Source: Streptomyces sp. NBC_01717 (lineage in GTDB: Bacteria; Actinomycetota; Actinomycetes; Streptomycetales; Streptomycetaceae). Taken from it: 64,000 bases of DNA. Where the stretch lies: the NCBI RefSeq assembly GCF_036248255.1, contig NZ_CP109178.1, forward strand, positions 6,846,001-6,910,000, written 5' to 3'. The notes beneath the pieces are model-generated. The model had not been told where the DNA came from and did not search any database. It was given only the letters and a program-made list of their open reading frames with translations. Positions 10,221 through 18,128 of the stretch are shown here, one piece after another. Made by a program: the position numbers and the translations under genes. The stretch's first letter is position 1. Every line of letters begins with the position of its first letter.

Positions 10221-10724
10221 ATGACATCGACTTCCTGGGCAGCGTTCCAGTCGGCGGAGCCGGACTTCGCCGAGACCGTTCAGGCCCGCTTCGGGCTGTA
10301 CAAGCACCACGTCCTGGCCACCCTGCGCAAGGACGGCTCGCCGCGTGTGACCGGACTGGAGGTGGACTTCCGCTTCGGTGAGCTGTGGCTCGGCATGATG
10401 CCGAACTCGCGCAAGGCACTGGACCTGCGGCGCGATCCGCGGTTCGCGGTGCAGGCCAACCCGGGACCGGACGACACGATGGCCGACGCCGACGTCCGGA
10501 TCTCCGGCCGCGCGGTGGAGGAGACCGACCCCGACGTCCTGGCCCGCTTCGTCGAGGAGGCAAAGCCGCCGGAGCCGTTCCACCTGTTCCGCACGGAACT
10601 GACGGAGGTGGTCCGCACGGGGTTGAAAGGCGAGGAACTCGTCGTCCAGACCTGGCGCCCGGGCACTCCACTGCGCACGCTCCAACGGGGCAATGACGAC
10701 AGCACCCCGCGCGAGGCAACCTGA
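10221..10724 (+). CDS. pyridoxamine 5'-phosphate oxidase-fold (flavin/F420-binding) protein
   Basis: A 167-residue protein of the PNPOx-like split beta-barrel family. The core pattern is clear: an N-terminal helix, LATLRKDGSPRVTGLEV, then ELWLGMMPNSRKALDLRRDPRFAVQ. Members bind FMN, F420 or heme and include general stress and F420-dependent reductases. The residues for telling these apart are not obvious, so the substrate is unknown. It starts at the ATG at 10221 and is a stand-alone gene between the small unknown gene and the acyl-CoA dehydrogenase pair, facing the latter. Confidence 0.8.
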   Translation: MTSTSWAAFQSAEPDFAETVQARFGLYKHHVLATLRKDGSPRVTGLEVDFRFGELWLGMMPNSRKALDLRRDPRFAVQANPGPDDTMADADVRISGRAVEETDPDVLARFVEEAKPPEPFHLFRTELTEVVRTGLKGEELVVQTWRPGTPLRTLQRGNDDSTPREAT

Positions 10725-10854
10725 ATCGACCGGGCGGGGGGCGGGGCCGGGCCGGGCGGGGTCGCCGGCCCGGGCCATGTCACGTCCGCCGAGCGGGAAA
10801 CCGAGCCCGTCGAGGAGGTCCCGAGCGCTTCGGACTGCGGGCCATGGGGGGAGA

Positions 10855-11862
10855 TCACGGGCGAAGCGGCCACCGGGCGCCCCCGGTCACCAGCCGCTCC
10901 CGGCAATCCCCCCGCGCCCCCCAGGCATCCCGCAACGGTCCCGCCTTCCGCACCCACACCGAGAGATCCAGCTCCTCCGTATACCCCACCGCCCCATGCA
11001 GCTGCAGCGCCGCCCGCGCCGCCGCGTATGCCGCTTCGCCCGCCACGACCTTCGCCGCCGCCACATCGGCTCCCGCGCACGGCGCCCCTTCGGCGAGCGC
11101 CGCCGCAGCCGCGTACAGCAGCGGCCGGGCGAACTCCAGGCCGATCAGCGTGTCCGCCAGCCGATGCTTGACCGCCTGGAACGATCCGATCGCCACCCCG
11201 AACTGGGTGCGCTGCTTCACGTACGCGACCGTGGCCCGCAGCAGCGCCTCGCCCGTCCCGAGTGCCTGCGCCGCCGTGGCGAAAGCCGCCCAGTCCGCGG
11301 CCGCACCGGCCGCCTCCACCACCCGCGGTCCCGAGGCGAGCACCTGTCCGCCGGGCTCGACCCGGAACAGCCGCCGCGCCGGATCGGACGAAGCGCGGAG
11401 CGGGCCATGTCCGGACGCGAGCCGCAGCTCGTCCCCCGACACCGCGAACACCGCGTCCACCGCGTCCGCGTCCAGCGCGAACGCCCCGTCGTCGAGCAGG
11501 AGCGTCGCCGACACCGCCCCCGACGCCATCCGGGGCAGCCACTCCTTCGCCACCGGACCCCCCACCCCGCTCAGCAGCACCCCCGCCGCCACCGTCTCCA
11601 CCACCGGTCCCGGCACCGCGTGCCGCCCGAGCTCCAGGAAAGCCACCGCGAGTTCCACCGGAAGCGGTCCGAGACCCTCGTACGCCTCCGGTATAGCGAG
11701 CGCGAACACCCCCGCCTCCGCGAGCCGCGCCCACAGGGCCCGCCCCGGTCCGTGGTCCCCGGCGCCCCACGCCCGGACGGCCGCGGGCGTCTGTGCGGAC
11801 GACAGCATCGAGTCCAGCGAGCGGGCGAAATCCTGCTGCCCGTCGTCGAGGAGGAATCGCAT
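10855..11862 (-). CDS. acyl-CoA dehydrogenase, FadE32/FadE33-like smaller partner
   Basis: A 335-residue acyl-CoA dehydrogenase-fold protein. The C-terminal domain has the family pattern RTQFGVAIGSFQAVKHRLAD and LQLHGAVGYTEELDL. It is shorter than classical homotetrameric enzymes. It overlaps the end of a second dehydrogenase gene (TGATG junction), as in the alpha2beta2 enzymes used for steroid CoA-thioesters. The likely role is one of the dehydrogenation steps in steroid C/D-ring breakdown, inferred from the KstR2-type neighbours. The ATG at 11862 is fixed by the overlap. Which Mycobacterium FadE (30-33) it equals cannot be decided by eye. Confidence 0.8.
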   Translation of the reverse strand: MRFLLDDGQQDFARSLDSMLSSAQTPAAVRAWGAGDHGPGRALWARLAEAGVFALAIPEAYEGLGPLPVELAVAFLELGRHAVPGPVVETVAAGVLLSGVGGPVAKEWLPRMASGAVSATLLLDDGAFALDADAVDAVFAVSGDELRLASGHGPLRASSDPARRLFRVEPGGQVLASGPRVVEAAGAAADWAAFATAAQALGTGEALLRATVAYVKQRTQFGVAIGSFQAVKHRLADTLIGLEFARPLLYAAAAALAEGAPCAGADVAAAKVVAGEAAYAAARAALQLHGAVGYTEELDLSVWVRKAGPLRDAWGARGDCRERLVTGGARWPLRP

Positions 11863-13043
11863 CAGCGCCGTCCCTTCGGCAGGCCGAGCAGCCGCTCGGC
11901 GATGATGTCCCGCTGGATCTCGTTCGTGCCGGCGTAGATCGGGCCCGCGAGGGAGAAGACGTATCCCTGCGCCCACTCGCCCTCCGCGAGTTCGCCGTCA
12001 GGGCCGAGCAGATCGAGCGCCGTCTCGTGCAGCGCGATGTCGTACTCCGACCAGAACACCTTGTTCAGACTCGACTCGGCGCCGGTGCCCCCCGCTTTCG
12101 GCTCCGTCCGAGCGGGGGGACCCGCTTCACCCGCCGCGAAGCGCGACGCATGGGCGTAGGTGAACAGCTGGTACGCACGCGCCCCGATCACCGCGTCCGC
12201 GACCCGGTCCCGCATCGCCGTGTCCGACGGGTCACCGTGGGTACGCCACAGCTCGGCCAGCCGGTCCGCGGCGGCCAGGAAGCGGCCGGGGGAGCGCAGC
12301 GTCAGCCCGCGCTCGTCACCCGTGGCCGACATGGCGATGCGCCAGCCCTGGCCCGGCTCGCCGATGATGTCCTCGTCCGGTACGAACACCTCGTCCAGGA
12401 AGAGTTCGGCGAAGGCCGGCTTGCCGTCGAGCCTTCCGATCGGCCGGACAAGGACCCCTGGCGCCGACAGGTCGAACATCAGATAGGTCAGCCCGTGGTG
12501 CGGCTTCGCGGCCTCGGGGTCCGTACGGAAGATCCCGAACGCCCGGTCCGCGAACGCGGCCCGTGAGGACCAGGTCTTCTGCCCCGACAGCAGCCAGCCG
12601 CCGTCGGTGCGCACCGCGCGCGACCGCAGCGAGGCCAGGTCCGAGCCCGACTCCGGCTCGGACCAGGCCTGCGCCCAGATCACCTCACCACTGGCCATCG
12701 GCGGCAGGACCCGGGCCCGCTGTTCGTCCGTCGCGTGGTCGAAGAGTGTCGGGGCGAGCAGGTTGATGCCGTTCTGCGAGACCCGGCCGGGGCCGCCCGC
12801 CGCGTAGTACTCCTCCTCGAAGATCAGCCACTTGAAGATGTCGGCGCCCCGGCCGCCGTACGCGGCCGGCCAGGAGACGACCGACCAGCGGTCCGCGTAC
12901 AGCCGCGCCTCCCATTCCCGGTGCGCGGCGAACCCTTCCGCGGTCTCCAGGGAGGGCAGCGGTTCGGTGGGCACATGGGCCCGGAGCCACTGCCGGGCCT
13001 CGGCCCGGAACGCGTCCTGATCGGGGGTGAAGGTCAGATCCAT
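11862..13043 (-). CDS. acyl-CoA dehydrogenase, FadE30/31/33-like
   Basis: A 393-residue acyl-CoA dehydrogenase. The FAD and substrate motifs are AQAWSEPESGSDLASLRSRA and GQKTWSSRAAFADRAFGIFR. The C-terminal end PIYAGTNEIQRDIIAERLLGLP is the canonical family close. It is the first gene of a two-gene operon with the 335-residue partner. The ATG at 13043 is preceded by GAGAGGGCGAG and lies 41 nt from the KstR2-like palindrome at 13084-13103. Steroid ring C/D substrate is inferred from context; a general fatty-acid role is the alternative. Confidence 0.88.
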   Translation of the reverse strand: MDLTFTPDQDAFRAEARQWLRAHVPTEPLPSLETAEGFAAHREWEARLYADRWSVVSWPAAYGGRGADIFKWLIFEEEYYAAGGPGRVSQNGINLLAPTLFDHATDEQRARVLPPMASGEVIWAQAWSEPESGSDLASLRSRAVRTDGGWLLSGQKTWSSRAAFADRAFGIFRTDPEAAKPHHGLTYLMFDLSAPGVLVRPIGRLDGKPAFAELFLDEVFVPDEDIIGEPGQGWRIAMSATGDERGLTLRSPGRFLAAADRLAELWRTHGDPSDTAMRDRVADAVIGARAYQLFTYAHASRFAAGEAGPPARTEPKAGGTGAESSLNKVFWSEYDIALHETALDLLGPDGELAEGEWAQGYVFSLAGPIYAGTNEIQRDIIAERLLGLPKGRR

Positions 13044-13083
13044 CGGACGCTCGCCCTCTCTGTCGTCATCGGGCCCATTCTTC

Positions 13084-13103
13084 CCTAACAAGTGTTTGGT
13101 AGG
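13084..13103. promoter_or_regulatory. KstR2-like operator 1
   Basis: CCTAACAAGTGTTTGGTAGG, an imperfect palindrome in the divergent promoter between the acyl-CoA dehydrogenase pair and the IpdF-like gene. On the minus strand the core ACCAAACACTTGTT fits the mycobacterial KstR2 consensus AnCAAGnnCTTGnT (recalled) at 9 of 10 fixed positions. A near copy is at 21619-21637. Confidence 0.75.
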
Positions 13104-13157
13104 TTAACGTACGGGCATGAGGCCGTCGAGGAGCCGGGCACCCGAGGAGGCAGGGGC

Positions 13158-13940
13158 GTGAGCGCACCGCAGTACATACCGGGACACCAGCTGCTGACCG
13201 GCCGCACCGCCGTCATCACCGCGGCCGCCGGCGCCGGGATCGGCGGCGCCACCGCCCGCAAATTCCTGGAGGAAGGCGCCCGCATCGTCATCGGCGACGC
13301 CCACGCCCGCCGGCTCAAGGAGACCGAGCAGGCGCTCGCCGAGGAGTTCGGCGCCGCGAACGTCACCTCACTGCCCTGCGACGTCACCGACGAGACCCAG
13401 GTCCAGGCCCTCTTCGCGCACGCCGAACAGGCCCACGGCAGCCTCGACATCGTCGTCAACAACGCCGGACTCGGTGGAACCGCCGAGCTCATCGAGATGA
13501 CCGACGCACAGTGGTCCAAGGTCCTCGACGTCACCCTGACCGGCACCTTCCGCTGCACCCGCGCCGCCCTGCGCTCCCTCAGGTCTGCGGGCCGCGGCGG
13601 CGTCGTCGTCAACAACGCCTCGGTCGTCGGCTGGCGTGCCCAAGCCGGCCAGGCCCACTACGCGGCCGCGAAGGCAGGCGTCATGGCGCTCACCCGGTGC
13701 GCCGCCGTCGAGGCCGCCGCGTATGGCGTGCGGGTCAACGCCGTCGCCCCCAGCCTCGCCATGCACCCCCACCTGGTGAAGGTCACCTCCGCCGAACTCC
13801 TCGACGAACTGACCCGCAAGGAGGCTTTCGGCCGGTATGCCGAACCCTGGGAGGTCGCCAATGTCATCGTCTTCCTGGCCAGCGGCTACTCCTCGTACAT
13901 GACGGGCGAAGTGGTTTCCGTCAGCAGCCGACATGCCTGA
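13158..13940 (+). CDS. ipdF: SDR oxidoreductase, IpdF-like (steroid C/D-ring catabolism)
   Basis: A 260-residue short-chain dehydrogenase. The nucleotide-binding glycine motif is TAAAGAGIGGATARKFLEEG, then NNAGLGG and the catalytic YxxxK in HYAAAKAG, preceded by a serine in NNASVVGWRAQ. The C-terminus SSYMTGEVVSVSS fits the subgroup that includes Rv3559c/IpdF, which oxidises the 5-hydroxyl of HIP-derived CoA esters. The GTG at 13158 is chosen because GAGGAGG lies upstream and an earlier ATG at 13092 falls inside the operator. It is followed by kstR2 and fadA6 on the same strand. Confidence 0.75.
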   Translation: MSAPQYIPGHQLLTGRTAVITAAAGAGIGGATARKFLEEGARIVIGDAHARRLKETEQALAEEFGAANVTSLPCDVTDETQVQALFAHAEQAHGSLDIVVNNAGLGGTAELIEMTDAQWSKVLDVTLTGTFRCTRAALRSLRSAGRGGVVVNNASVVGWRAQAGQAHYAAAKAGVMALTRCAAVEAAAYGVRVNAVAPSLAMHPHLVKVTSAELLDELTRKEAFGRYAEPWEVANVIVFLASGYSSYMTGEVVSVSSRHA

Positions 13941-13995
13941 CCGGGCACCCGCCGGGGCGTCCGCACGAGGCAGCGCACGGGCGGAGAATGGCCGG

Positions 13996-14607
13996 GTGCC
14001 TACCAAGAAGAAGCCCCAGGTGACCCCCTCGCCCGAGCGGCGCCGCGAACTGCTCGACACCGCCGCCGAGGTCTTCGCCGCGCAGGGATACAACGCCACC
14101 ACCGTCCGCAGGATCGCGGACGAGGCGGGCATGCTCGCGGGCAGCCTCTACTACCACTTCGATTCCAAGGAATCGATGATCGACGAGATCCTCTCGACCT
14201 TCCTCACCGAACTCTGGGCGGGGTACGACGCGGTGCTCGCCGCCGACCTCGGCCCCCGCGAGACGATCGAGGCCCTCGTCACCGAGTCCTTCCGGGAGAT
14301 CGACCGGCACCGCGCAGCCGTCGCCATCTACCAGAAGGAGTCCAAGCACCTCGCCACCCAGCCGCGCTTCGCCTATCTCGTCGACTCCCAGCAGAAGTTC
14401 GAGAAGGCCTGGCTCGGCACGCTGGAACGCGGCGTCGCCGCCGAGGTCTTCCGTGCCGACCTCGACATCCGGCTCACGTACCGGTTCGTCCGCGACACCG
14501 TCTGGGTCGCGGCCTCCTGGTACCGGCCGGGCGGACAGCACAGCCCCGAGGAGATCGCCCGCCAGTACCTCTCGATGGTCCTGGACGGCATCGCCCTCGA
14601 CACCTGA
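13996..14607 (+). CDS. kstR2: TetR-family regulator, KstR2-like
   Basis: A 203-residue TetR repressor. The helix-turn-helix region ATTVRRIADEAGMLAGSLYY is near residues 34-53. The ligand domain shares long stretches with mycobacterial KstR2 as I recall it, including SKESMIDEIL, VAIYQKESKHLATQPRF and RFVRDTVWVAASWYRPGG. KstR2 is released from DNA by HIP-CoA and controls steroid C/D-ring genes. The GTG at 13996 has GGAG nine bases upstream; the alternative ATG at 13933 would overlap the ipdF stop and add 21 low-complexity residues. Two matching operators (13084, 21619) are in the window. Confidence 0.88.
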   Translation: MPTKKKPQVTPSPERRRELLDTAAEVFAAQGYNATTVRRIADEAGMLAGSLYYHFDSKESMIDEILSTFLTELWAGYDAVLAADLGPRETIEALVTESFREIDRHRAAVAIYQKESKHLATQPRFAYLVDSQQKFEKAWLGTLERGVAAEVFRADLDIRLTYRFVRDTVWVAASWYRPGGQHSPEEIARQYLSMVLDGIALDT

Positions 14608-14638
14608 CCCCACCCGAGCTCACCGAGGAGCGGCAGCC

Positions 14639-15796
14639 ATGGCCGAGGCCTACATAGTCGAAGCGGTACGCACCCCCGTCGGCCGCCGCAAGGGTGGCCT
14701 CGGGACCGTCCACCCCGCCGACCTCGGCGCCCATGTCCTGCGGGCCCTCGTCGAGCGCACCGGCATCGACCCGGCGGCCGTCGAGGACGTCGTCTTCGGC
14801 TGCCTCGACACCGTCGGCCCGCAGGCCGGCGACATCGCCCGGACCTGCTGGCTGGCCGCCGGACTGCCCGAAGAGGTCCCCGGCGTCACCATCGACCGTC
14901 AGTGCGGCTCCTCGCAGCAGGCCGTCCACTTCGCCGCCCAGGGCGTCCTCTCCGGCACCCAGGACCTGGTCGTCGCGGGCGGCACCCAGAACATGACGCA
15001 GATCCCGATCGCTTTCGCCTCCCGTAGGGCCGCCGAACCCCTCGGCCTCACCGAAGGCCCGTACGCGGGCAGCGAGGGCTGGCGCGCCCGGTACGGGGAC
15101 CAGCCGGTCAACCAGTTCCACGGCGCCCAGCTGATCGCCGAGAAGTGGGCCATCAGCCGCCGCGACATGGAGGAGTTCGCGCTCCGCTCCCACCGGCGGG
15201 CGATCCGCGCGGTCGACGAGGGCCGCTTCGCGCGCGAGACCGTCGCGTACGCGGACGTCACCGTCGACGAGGGCCCGCGCCGCGACACCACCCTGGAGAA
15301 GATGGCCGCACTCCCGCCGGTCCTGGACGGCGGCACGATCACCGCGGCCTGCTCCTCCCAGGTCTCCGACGGGGCCGCCGCGATGCTCATCGCCTCCGAA
15401 CGCGCCGTCGTCGAACACGGCCTCACCCCGCGCGCCCGTATCCACCACCTCTCGGTGCGCGGTGAGGACCCGATCCGGATGCTGTCGGCGCCCATCCCGG
15501 CCACCGCGTACGCGCTGAAGAAGGCCGGCATGACCATCGACGACATCGACCTGGTCGAGATCAACGAGGCGTTCGCGCCGGTGGTGCTGGCCTGGCTGAA
15601 GGAGACCGGCGCCGACCCGGACAAGGTCAACGTCAACGGCGGGGCGATCGCGCTCGGTCACCCACTCGGCGCCACCGGCACCCGACTGATGACGACGCTG
15701 CTGCACGAGCTGGAGCGCACGGGCGGCCGCTACGGCCTGCAGACCATGTGCGAGGGCGGCGGACAGGCGAACGTGACGATCATCGAAAGGCTCTGA
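14639..15796 (+). CDS. fadA6: acetyl-CoA acyltransferase (thiolase), FadA6-like
   Basis: A 385-residue thiolase. The acyl-accepting cysteine is Cys89 (TIDRQCGSSQQAV), the active-site histidine is in GGAIALGHPLGATGT, and the second cysteine is in TMCEGGGQAN. In Mycobacterium the equivalent FadA6 sits next to kstR2 and cleaves the beta-ketoacyl-CoA formed after C/D ring opening. Here it also directly follows kstR2, with GAGGAG before the ATG at 14639. That context, rather than the residues alone, supports the name. Confidence 0.85.
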   Translation: MAEAYIVEAVRTPVGRRKGGLGTVHPADLGAHVLRALVERTGIDPAAVEDVVFGCLDTVGPQAGDIARTCWLAAGLPEEVPGVTIDRQCGSSQQAVHFAAQGVLSGTQDLVVAGGTQNMTQIPIAFASRRAAEPLGLTEGPYAGSEGWRARYGDQPVNQFHGAQLIAEKWAISRRDMEEFALRSHRRAIRAVDEGRFARETVAYADVTVDEGPRRDTTLEKMAALPPVLDGGTITAACSSQVSDGAAAMLIASERAVVEHGLTPRARIHHLSVRGEDPIRMLSAPIPATAYALKKAGMTIDDIDLVEINEAFAPVVLAWLKETGADPDKVNVNGGAIALGHPLGATGTRLMTTLLHELERTGGRYGLQTMCEGGGQANVTIIERL

Positions 15797-15916
15797 GCCG
15801 GGCGTGCCAAGGCTCCCGGGCGACCGCGCCGCGCGGCGGTGGGGCGGATCACACCGCGGATCTGCAGAACGTGCTACGGTTGCCGAGTTGCAGTTTTGGT
15901 ACCCATGAACTTTATG

Positions 15917-15957
15917 TGCGCCTGACGGGAATGCTTCCTCAGGCGCATTATTGTTTT
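15917..15957 (+). terminator. terminator-like hairpin in the cold-shock gene leader
   Basis: A perfect 9-bp stem, TGCGCCTGA (15917-15925) with TCAGGCGCA (15939-15947), is followed by TTATTGTTTT. That is a classic intrinsic-terminator layout, rare for Streptomyces, about 90 nt upstream of the csp start. It could end fadA6 transcription or attenuate csp. Below it, a second weak hairpin (AGTGC/GCACT) lies near the ribosome binding site. The rest of 15797-16044 holds no gene. Confidence 0.6.
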
Positions 15958-16044
15958 CCGGCTTTCTCCGGATGGGGCTCAATGCGGCGACTTGGAATTC
16001 GTAAAGTGCGGATTTCCGGCACTGCACCTCTTTAGGAGAATGAC

Positions 16045-16248
16045 ATGGCTACTGGAACCGTGAAGTGGTTCAACTCGGAAAAGGGCTTCGGCTTCATCGA
16101 GCAGGACGGCGGCGGCGCCGACGTCTTCGCCCACTACTCCAACATCGCCACCTCGGGCTTCCGTGAGCTCCAGGAGGGCCAGAAGGTCTCCTTCGACGTC
16201 ACGCAGGGCCAGAAGGGCCCGCAGGCGGAGAACATCGTCCCGGCCTAA
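16045..16248 (+). CDS. cold-shock domain protein (CspA family)
   Basis: A 67-residue single cold-shock domain. RNP1 is KGFGFI and RNP2 is DVFAHYS, with the N-terminal [11 protein letters not shown] typical of the family. It binds single-stranded RNA or DNA. TAGGAGA precedes the ATG. A long structured leader of roughly 150 nt is present, as in many csp genes. It is followed by a strong hairpin and then a DEAD-box helicase, a common functional pairing, since both unwind RNA structure. Confidence 0.97.
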   Translation: MATGTVKWFNSEKGFGFIEQDGGGADVFAHYSNIATSGFRELQEGQKVSFDVTQGQKGPQAENIVPA

Positions 16249-16269
16249 TTGCCGCGACGCGTACCTCGC

Positions 16270-16306
16270 AGCCGGGGCCCGCACCGTGAAGGTGCGGGTC
16301 CCGGCT
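16270..16306 (+). terminator. terminator after the cold-shock gene
   Basis: A 16-bp stem, 16270-16285 with 16291-16306, has one G-U pair and a GTGAA loop and begins 22 nt after the csp stop. Confidence 0.85.
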
Positions 16307-16384
16307 TGTGCTGTCCCGGGGGTGCGCCGAAAGTCCCGGACAGTCCCCAGTAGTTCCCAGGAATCCCCAGGAGGGCAATTCCGT

Positions 16385-18058
16385 ATGACCCGCTCCGAAC
16401 GCCAGGACCGACCCGCCCGCACTCGCCCGTCGAGGGGGCGCGGCACGGCCCCGGCACAGGCAACCGCCAAGGGTTCCGGCAAGGGATCCGGCAAGGCGTC
16501 GCCCCGTCGCAGGGCCACGCCGCCGCAGGGCGAATTCGCCCTGCCCGAATCCATGACCCCCGCACTGCCCGCCGTCGAGGCGTTCGCCGAGCTGGACATG
16601 CCCGCCGCCCTGCTGAAGACCCTTGCCGCGCAGGGCGTCACCGACCCGTTCCCGATCCAGGGCGCCACCCTGCCGAACTCGCTCGCAGGCCGGGACATCC
16701 TCGGCCGCGGCCGCACCGGCTCCGGCAAGACCCTGGCTTTCGGTCTCGCGCTCCTCGCCCGTACCGCCGGCCGGCGCTCCGAGCCGCGCGCCCCGCTGGC
16801 GCTCGTCCTCGTCCCGACCCGCGAGCTCGCCCAGCAGGTCACCGACGCGCTGACGCCGTACGCGACGTCCGTGAACCTGCGCCTCGCCACCGTCGTCGGC
16901 GGCATGTCGATCACCAAGCAGTCAGGCACGCTGCGACGCGGCGCCGAGGTGCTCGTCGCCACGCCCGGCCGGCTGAAGGACCTCATCGAGCGCGGCGACT
17001 GCCGGCTCGACCAGGTCTCCATCACCGTCCTCGACGAGGCCGACCAGATGGCCGACATGGGCTTCATGCCGCAGGTCGTCGCGCTGCTCAAGCAGGTCGA
17101 GCCGGACGGTCAGCGGATGCTGTTCTCCGCGACCCTGGACAAGAACATCGACCGGCTGGTCAAGATGTTCCTGACCGACCCGGTCGTGCACTCGGTCGAC
17201 CCGTCCGCCGGCGCCGTCACCACCATGGAGCACCACGTGCTCCATGTGGCCGACGAGACGGACAAGAAGGCCGTCGCCACCAGGATCGCCGCCCGCGAGG
17301 GCCGGGTGATCATGTTCGTGGACACCAAGCGGGCTGCCGACCGCTTCGCCAAGCGGCTGCTGGCCAGCGGTGTACGGGCTGCCGCCCTGCACGGCGGACG
17401 GTCCCAGCCGCAACGCAACCGGACGCTCGACCAGTTCAAGAACGGCCAGGTCACCGCGCTCGTGGCGACCAACGTCGCGGCCCGTGGCATCCACGTCGAC
17501 GACCTCGACCTGGTCGTGAACGTGGACCCGCCGACGGACCACAAGGACTACCTCCACCGCGGTGGGCGCACGGCGCGCGCCGGGGAGTCCGGCAGCGTCG
17601 TGACGCTGGTGCTGCCGGAGGAGAAGCGGGAGATGACCCGGCTGATGGCCGACGCGGGCATCGCGCCGCGGACCACCCGGATCAAGTCCAGCGACGAGGA
17701 ACTCACCCGGATCACCGGGGCCCGTGAGCCGTCCGGCATCGCGATCGTGGTCGAGGTCCCCCAGCCGACGCAGCCGAAGCCGCGCACGCGGTCGGGCGGT
17801 GCGGGTGGCGGTGCCGGCGGTACGTTCCGCGCGGGCAGCCGGGGCCGTGGCCGTCGCGGCGGAGCCGGTGCCGGCACCGGCTCCGGGTCCGCTCAGGGCG
17901 GCGGCGAGATGCGCTCGGGCGGTGCGGCTCGGGCCGGCGGAGCGGTTCGGGCCGGCGGTTCGGGCCGTGGTAACGGTTCGGGCGCGGGTGCGGGGCGTGC
18001 GGGTGGCTCCGGGCGAAGCAACGGCAGCGCGGCCGCGCGAGGCCGCAGGGCGGCGTAG
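16385..18058 (+). CDS. DEAD-box RNA helicase with Gly/Arg-rich tail
   Basis: A 557-residue ATP-dependent RNA helicase. Visible motifs in order are the Q-motif region PFPIQGATLP, Walker A GRGRTGSGKT, PTRELAQQ, TPGRLKDL, VLDEADQM, FSATL, then VATNVAARGIHVDDLD and HRGGRTARAG. About the first 60 residues are a basic low-complexity arm. The last roughly 90 residues are a Gly/Arg/Ala-rich tail like RGG RNA-binding tails. The ATG at 16385 has AGGAGG upstream. A role in cold adaptation is suggested by the csp gene next to it. It interrupts the steroid-type gene block. Confidence 0.95.
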   Translation: MTRSERQDRPARTRPSRGRGTAPAQATAKGSGKGSGKASPRRRATPPQGEFALPESMTPALPAVEAFAELDMPAALLKTLAAQGVTDPFPIQGATLPNSLAGRDILGRGRTGSGKTLAFGLALLARTAGRRSEPRAPLALVLVPTRELAQQVTDALTPYATSVNLRLATVVGGMSITKQSGTLRRGAEVLVATPGRLKDLIERGDCRLDQVSITVLDEADQMADMGFMPQVVALLKQVEPDGQRMLFSATLDKNIDRLVKMFLTDPVVHSVDPSAGAVTTMEHHVLHVADETDKKAVATRIAAREGRVIMFVDTKRAADRFAKRLLASGVRAAALHGGRSQPQRNRTLDQFKNGQVTALVATNVAARGIHVDDLDLVVNVDPPTDHKDYLHRGGRTARAGESGSVVTLVLPEEKREMTRLMADAGIAPRTTRIKSSDEELTRITGAREPSGIAIVVEVPQPTQPKPRTRSGGAGGGAGGTFRAGSRGRGRRGGAGAGTGSGSAQGGGEMRSGGAARAGGAVRAGGSGRGNGSGAGAGRAGGSGRSNGSAAARGRRAA

Positions 18059-18069
18059 CAGCGTACGCG

Positions 18070-18103
18070 GTGCGGTGACAGGTCGACGACCGGGTCACCG
18101 CAC
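18070..18103 (+). terminator. terminator after the helicase
   Basis: A perfect 10-bp stem, GTGCGGTGAC (18070-18079) with GTCACCGCAC (18094-18103), with a 14-nt loop, 12 nt after the stop. Confidence 0.75.
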
Positions 18104-18128
18104 CGGGGCGCTGCCCCGGACGCCGCTC

